A DNA stretch of 34,150 bases, taken from Dehalococcoidia bacterium. GTDB taxonomy: Bacteria; Chloroflexota; Dehalococcoidia; GIF9; AB-539-J10. The stretch is taken from assembly GCA_004377135.1 (NCBI GenBank), contig SOHS01000160.1, forward strand, positions 1 through 34,150, written 5' to 3'. The notes below the pieces were generated by a model, which saw only the letters and a program-made list of their open reading frames with translations, was not told where the DNA came from and did no database searches. Positions 30,619 through 34,150 of this stretch are shown piece after piece. A program made the position numbers and the translations under genes. The number at the start of each line of letters is the position of its first letter. Position 1 is the stretch's first letter.

Positions 30619-31461
30619 TTAGTCGATACCATTAATGGTAATGGTTACGGTAGCGGTATCGTTGCCGCCACAAGCATCGGATACCGTGTAGGTGAAACTA
30701 TCGGTGGTTGAGTTGCCAGCCTCCAAGTAGTCGAATTGTCCATTAGGGTCATAGGTGAAGGCGCCACGCGGGCCCCAGGCGATGACTGCACCTAGAGTCC
30801 CGCTCGTATTTACTGCGATTACAGTCAGGAGATCATAGACATCGGGGTCGAAATCATTGAACAATACTCCCGGACGAGTAACGGTCACCGGGTGAAACTC
30901 AGCGGTAACGAAGGCATCGTCTTGTGCCAATGGCGGTAGGTTCGGGGGCATCAGCTCAGGCGGCAGGCCAGGTATAATAAGGCCTCTTCGGCCCTTGGGG
31001 ATCAGCAGTTCCACACCGTGCGCCCCGGTCCATACATCTCCTTCCTGATTAACTATCCAGGTTGTGCCGTTTCCGGTGACACCAACTACCGTAGTAGCAG
31101 GTCTTGCCCTCATACTTGTCACACCGGATGGAGTTACAGTTTCGTAGCTAGATGCGGGGTCAAGGAGCTGTGTCAAGCGGCTTATCACGGTCCCGATTGT
31201 CTGCGTAATAGTAACAGTTGTACCGCCAGTATCGGTGGAAACATCGAGTGAAGTAATCTCGATCTCGGTATCGGCCTCTAATTCCATAGTGTTACCATCA
31301 AAAAAGGTGATTTCAGCGTTAGAATTATTGCCGGTCTTCACAGTGTCTCCGACTTCTAAGGACATCCCAACCTGCCCTTCCGTCCAACTGTCCGTACCTG
31401 CCTCCATCACGGATATGACCATGGCAGAGAACAGAGTAGACGAGATGGCAGGCTTATCCAA
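30619..31461 (-). pseudogene. Truncated third FecR-domain paralog
   Basis: The frame is homologous to the two FecR lipoproteins from ISVMEAGTDSW (about 31416) onward: GDTVKTGNNSNAEITFFDGNTMELEADTEIEI, LLDPASSYETVTPSG, then one cadherin-like repeat (NDFDPDVYDLLTV...FTYTVSDACGGNDTATVTITI). It lacks the signal peptide, lipobox and first FecR strand; in their place is MDKPAISSTLFSA, which is just the antisense of the adjoining cNMP-binding gene. The end, NGID-stop, is where the paralog continues NDPPVA. A further 68-codon frame (30426-30632, other phase) follows without recognisable similarity. It has no usable start and no export signal, so it is read as a broken copy. Confidence 0.7.
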
Positions 31462-31825
31462 ATTCCGGCAAAGTTACCGGAAATCCGAGGTCATATTTAA
31501 AGAAGGAAGCACCGGCAGTGAAATGTATCTCATCCATAGTGGGAGGGTACTGCTCTCGGTTCGGCAGAACGAAACTCGAGAGGTCCCGTTGGTTGTCCTC
31601 AATCCCGGTGGTTTTTTCGGTGAGATGGCTCTGGTGGATGACTCCCCACGGTCAGCTACTGCCTCGGCTGTCGAGGATGACACCGAGTTAATTGTCATGG
31701 ATAGGGCTAGATTCCTGTTTATGGTGCGACAACAGCCAGAATTCGCCCTTAGTCTCATGCACACTTTGTGTCGGAGACTAAGAGACATGGACAAACGATT
31801 ACCTCCTGAAGGAACCTCACCGTGA
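31421..31825 (+). CDS. Stand-alone cyclic-nucleotide-binding domain protein
   Basis: 134 residues from the ATG at 31421 (an ATG at 31415 is also possible). A single CRP-type cNMP-binding beta-roll (about residues 15-110): SEVIFKEGSTGSEMYLIHSGRV and the phosphate-binding cassette GGFFGEMALVDDSPRSATA, with the expected ligand contacts E68 and R77. There is no HTH, so it is not a CRP-like activator; it ends in a basic helix (LCRRLRDMDKRL). It overlaps the next MBL-fold gene by four bases (GTGA), so the two proteins are likely made together. The CHASE2 cyclase nearby is an obvious source of cAMP. The 5' end abuts the broken FecR copy on the other strand, and no clear ribosome site is seen. Confidence 0.85.
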   Translation: MAENRVDEMAGLSKFRQSYRKSEVIFKEGSTGSEMYLIHSGRVLLSVRQNETREVPLVVLNPGGFFGEMALVDDSPRSATASAVEDDTELIVMDRARFLFMVRQQPEFALSLMHTLCRRLRDMDKRLPPEGTSP

Positions 31826-32643
31826 AAGAGAAGCCACTTAGCCCTCGGGTGCAAACTAAGGCTGAAGTGCAACCAGAGGCATCCAAAGTAGTTGAGCTGA
31901 TGCCAGGAATATACCAACTTCGTGGCGAAAAGCCCGGGAGTCATGTCTATTTTATCAAGGGCGACACCAAGAATGTTCTTATTGATACCGGGGTTGCCGG
32001 CAAATTCCCCGTTTTAAAGCGTCGGTTTACTGAATTAGGCCTGCGTGTAAAGGATGTAAATCTGATTATATTAACGCATGAACATTACGACCATATTGGT
32101 GCTACCTCCTTCTTCCATCGGACTGCTGTAGTAGCTGCACACCGTTTAGCGGCCAACAAACTGGAGTTACAGGATGAATTTGTCACCTTCAGAAAGTACA
32201 AGGACCAACCCAGTAAGCCCTTCTGGGTAGATATCTGGCTGGAGGATGGTACTATAATTGACCTTGGGAATTATGAACTTCAGGTAATACATACACCAGG
32301 ACACACCTCGGGTTGCATCTGCTTATATGAGCCAAGAGCGAGATTGCTGTTCACTGGCGATACAGTATTTGCTGGAGGTACTCTGTCCGAGATAGCTGTG
32401 GGCGGTAACGTCAGCGATTATGTGAATTCGGTCCGGCGTTTGAGTAATCTAAAAATTAAGCAGCTTTACCCTGGTCATGGTAAAGTATCCAGCACACCCG
32501 ATGAAGACTTGCCCAAAGCCATAATATATGCCCAGACAATGCTTGATGACTGCAAGACTTTTTTTGAAGCTTTCATAAAGACTAGAAAACCGCAGGACAA
32601 GCTTGGATCGGCTTTTGGTTACTGGACAGAGGTCCAGGATTAA
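31822..32643 (+). CDS. Metallo-beta-lactamase-fold hydrolase
   Basis: 273 residues from a GTG overlapping the previous stop; GAAGGA lies 7-8 bases ahead. Metal ligands are complete: H86, H88, D90, H91 (THEHYDHIG), H161 (TPGHTSG), D180 (FTGDTVF) and H219 (YPGHG). This is the glyoxalase II / hydroxyacylglutathione-hydrolase-like layout for two metals. The first 22 residues are polar and probably unstructured. The four-base overlap suggests the enzyme works with, or under the control of, the cNMP-binding protein. Its substrate cannot be inferred. Confidence 0.85.
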   Translation: MKEKPLSPRVQTKAEVQPEASKVVELMPGIYQLRGEKPGSHVYFIKGDTKNVLIDTGVAGKFPVLKRRFTELGLRVKDVNLIILTHEHYDHIGATSFFHRTAVVAAHRLAANKLELQDEFVTFRKYKDQPSKPFWVDIWLEDGTIIDLGNYELQVIHTPGHTSGCICLYEPRARLLFTGDTVFAGGTLSEIAVGGNVSDYVNSVRRLSNLKIKQLYPGHGKVSSTPDEDLPKAIIYAQTMLDDCKTFFEAFIKTRKPQDKLGSAFGYWTEVQD

Positions 32644-32721
32644 GAGAAATAACCCCTTAACTAAAAGTCGCCTTTTTTATTCTCAAGTAACCTGTGCCTT
32701 ATAGATAGCTGCGTATTTCTA

Positions 32722-33492
32722 CTATAGGATAAGCTCTTCACCCTCGTGAGCAATATCAATCGAGGTCCCCAGCGACTTGGCTACTTCTCTGACTTCTCTC
32801 TCTATCTCAGGCTCATGTTGTGGACTCACGTGAATTACAGCCACCCTTGGCAGATAATTATTTACTCGACGGAACTCAATCAGTTCCTCCTTGAGCATCT
32901 CCGGACAAAGATGACCAGCATCCTTAGCTGCATTAGCGAGATTGTTGGGCCAAGTTACATCAGTTATTATTAATTGCGGAGATATGTTGCCCCATATGGA
33001 GGAAAGCCCGGGACCGGTATCGCCCGTGTAAAATAAGGTTTTTCTATCTCTAGAAGTTATTTCAAAGCCCACGCCATCAAGATTATGTCGCATAGGCACT
33101 GCCAGAATATCATAGCCTTCTATTTCCTGCCGAACAAGAGGCTCCACCGAGACTAATTGAAGTGTTGCCTTTCGCAAAAATGAAGCCTCGCTGGTAAATT
33201 TGGGGTAGACTACGTCATCAATCAGGTGTGAGGAGAGAATCTCAAGGGTCTTTGAGGTGGCGATGACTTTGGTAGTGCGGTCAGAATTGTTAAAGGCAAA
33301 AGCGGGGATCGCCCTGATATGGTCGTAATGACCATGAGAAAGCAATATCGCCTTTATCTTCTTCTGCTCGGGGAAGGTCAGTTCTGAAACCAGGCTCCCG
33401 GCATCTACAGCGAGGACATCATCAATGAGGAAAGACACGAGCCTAGTGTTTTTGGACTCCGCATTATGTGTCCCCAGGAATCTTATTATCAT
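32722..33492 (-). CDS. Metallo-beta-lactamase-fold protein, possibly class II cyclic-nucleotide phosphodiesterase-like
   Basis: 256 residues from the ATG at 33492, six bases after CGAGGTG (a GTG at 33501 overlaps that site). Metal ligands: H53, H55, D57, H58 (SHGHYDHI), H136 (MRHNLDG), D158 (YTGDTGPG) and a late histidine in IHVSPQHEPE. The fold starts directly with MIIRFLGTHNAESKNTRLVSFLID, the style of RNase Z / PDE1-like proteins, which lack the long lactonase C-terminus. Class II cAMP phosphodiesterases belong to this branch, and the nearby cyclase and cNMP-binding genes make that attractive, but the sequence alone does not settle it. It is convergent with the other MBL gene. Confidence 0.75.
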   Translation of the reverse strand: MIIRFLGTHNAESKNTRLVSFLIDDVLAVDAGSLVSELTFPEQKKIKAILLSHGHYDHIRAIPAFAFNNSDRTTKVIATSKTLEILSSHLIDDVVYPKFTSEASFLRKATLQLVSVEPLVRQEIEGYDILAVPMRHNLDGVGFEITSRDRKTLFYTGDTGPGLSSIWGNISPQLIITDVTWPNNLANAAKDAGHLCPEMLKEELIEFRRVNNYLPRVAVIHVSPQHEPEIEREVREVAKSLGTSIDIAHEGEELIL

Positions 33493-33692
33493 TGAAATCA
33501 CCTCGTTGCCATATCATTTATTGGTCTTTAATAAATCCGGCTAATTCACATCTTCCTTCGATGGTAGTCATAAAGACCAGTGTGTTCCCTGGCGTAACGG
33601 CATAATTTTTTTGATGGGTCTAGGTCAAATGTAGCCACCTTTGGCTTTTCCGAGGTATTAGGTGGTCTGACCACTTTATTTCCAATACAAAA

Positions 33693-33734
33693 TCGGGGTG
33701 AGAGGATTTGAACCTCCGACCACCTGAACCCCAT
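33693..33734 (-). pseudogene. tRNA-Pro(GGG) 3' fragment, broken at the anticodon loop
   Basis: On the minus strand the fragment runs from a complete anticodon loop (ATGGGGT, anticodon GGG) through TCAGGT and an intact T arm to the acceptor 3' strand and discriminator A. The last 29 bases equal the 3' end of tRNA-Pro(TGG) at 1076-1104. The 5' half is absent; upstream bases belong to the att-like repeat. It cannot make a tRNA. Confidence 0.8.
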
Positions 33735-33773
33735 ATAGCTAGTAGAAAAGGCAGCGACCGCTTGCCTCCTTTC
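33728..33773 (+). repeat. att-like dispersed repeat, copy 3, fused to the tRNA-Pro fragment
   Basis: ACCCCATATAGCTAGTAGAA then GGCAGCGACCGCTTGCCTCC: the same repeat as 22984 and 23946 with a few changes. Its first seven bases, ACCCCAT, are the anticodon loop of the tRNA-Pro fragment. In all three copies the match begins within two or three bases of this heptamer, so it may be the crossover core of a tRNA-Pro-specific element. Confidence 0.65.
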
Positions 33774-33980
33774 TGAGAGAGATCCTAGCAAATATTAACC
33801 GGAGAGGTCAATGCGCTACTAGCCATTTGCCGAGCGCAACAATCCGATATTCTGCATTGCTAGATAACGAAACAGGTTCTGGTGCAACAATCAAGCCTAT
33901 TATCTGATTCTTTCTCAGCTATACTCTGAGCCTCGGAGTAGTTGTCTCGCCACTCACACTAACATGGGCAGGGGTGAGGC

Positions 33981-34150
33981 TCAATTCAGGTCCCAGCCGC
34001 CGACATCGCACTGCCCGTCGTCGTTCTGTCCCACAGCCACCACCTGGCCGTTCGCCCTAAGTCCCACGGTATGATAGCTGCCTGCGGTGACCTGGACTAT
34101 GTACGGCCAGCCGCCGACATCGCAGTGCCCGTCATAGTGCCACCCCGAGG
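33981..34150 (-). CDS. RCC1-repeat protein, C-terminal end (5' part outside window)
   Basis: The frame enters from the right edge and stops at 33981-33983. It contains YDGHCDVGGWPYIVQVTAGS followed by YHTVGLRANGQVVAVGQNDD and GQCDVGGWDLN-stop. G-x-YHTVGLRxNGxVVAVGxNxxGQCDV is the repeating unit of RCC1-type beta propellers, common in large secreted or surface proteins of sediment bacteria. Only about one and a half repeats are visible, so its length and any other domains are unknown. The near-identical wording of successive repeats (GCCGCCGACATCGCA at two places) shows recent repeat expansion. Confidence 0.8.
   Translation of the reverse strand, partial: SGWHYDGHCDVGGWPYIVQVTAGSYHTVGLRANGQVVAVGQNDDGQCDVGGWDLN

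Noticed and set aside
33546-33791. 81-codon minus-strand frame
   Set aside because: Its first half is the antisense of the repeat and the tRNA-Pro fragment (RWSEVQILSPR is a tRNA artefact). The remainder (KPKVATFDLDPSKKL...) has no family I recognise and no start of its own.
33825-33920. Minus-strand frame IIGLIVAPEPVSLSSNAEYR
   Set aside because: Only about 32 codons after a stop, with no start or family match; noted in case it is a relic near the RCC1 gene.

Overview
The window looks like part of a chromosome from an uncultured anaerobic bacterium. The four-subunit pyruvate:ferredoxin oxidoreductase, a MetV/MetF pair from the methyl branch of the Wood-Ljungdahl pathway, an aldehyde:ferredoxin-oxidoreductase-family enzyme, NuoE/NuoF/FdhA-like proteins and RCC1-repeat and FecR/CHASE2 proteins together are most like sediment Chloroflexota of the Dehalococcoidia type. 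That assignment is inferred from gene content; no marker gene proves it.

Layout. 1-608: 3' end of an FAD-linked oxidase gene. 612-1148: N-terminal relic of a tyrosine recombinase beside tRNA-Pro(TGG). 1212-4213 (minus): porG-porD-porA-porB. 4401-5502 (minus): tRNA-Arg(CCG) and a cation/Ca2+ exchanger. 5616-11561: an apparent 5.9-kb genomic island at tRNA-Ser(CGA). A lone 5' tRNA half marks its left end; the whole tRNA, preceded by a decayed integrase C-terminus, marks its right end. Cargo: a nitrilase-family hydrolase, a small membrane protein, an amidohydrolase of the aromatic-acid decarboxylase group, an AOR-family enzyme and a TIR-domain relic. A second tRNA-Ser(GGA) follows.

11948-14926: a cytoplasmic GAF histidine kinase, its NarL-type response regulator, and a two-receiver protein with no output domain. 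14981-22985: an FdhA/NuoG-like protein, a NuoE-like protein, a NuoF-GltD fusion, MetV and MetF, all on the plus strand. This set could pass electrons from NAD(P)H to methylene-tetrahydrofolate. The FdhA-like protein lacks the residues needed for formate chemistry, so formate dehydrogenase is a poor name for it.

22984-25373: a membrane methyltransferase between two copies of a short repeat, a solitary XRE regulator with an operator inside its promoter, a SAM methyltransferase and a receiver-domain relic. 25392-33492: a cyclic-nucleotide and surface-sensing cluster with a CHASE2 adenylate cyclase, two full FecR lipoproteins and one truncated copy, a stand-alone cNMP-binding protein and two metallo-beta-lactamase-fold proteins. 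33693-34150: a tRNA-Pro(GGG) 3' fragment fused to a third repeat copy, then the end of an RCC1-repeat gene.

A recurring theme is integration at tRNA anticodon loops: one tRNA-Ser and one tRNA-Pro are each broken at the loop, and two integrase relics lie beside tRNA genes.
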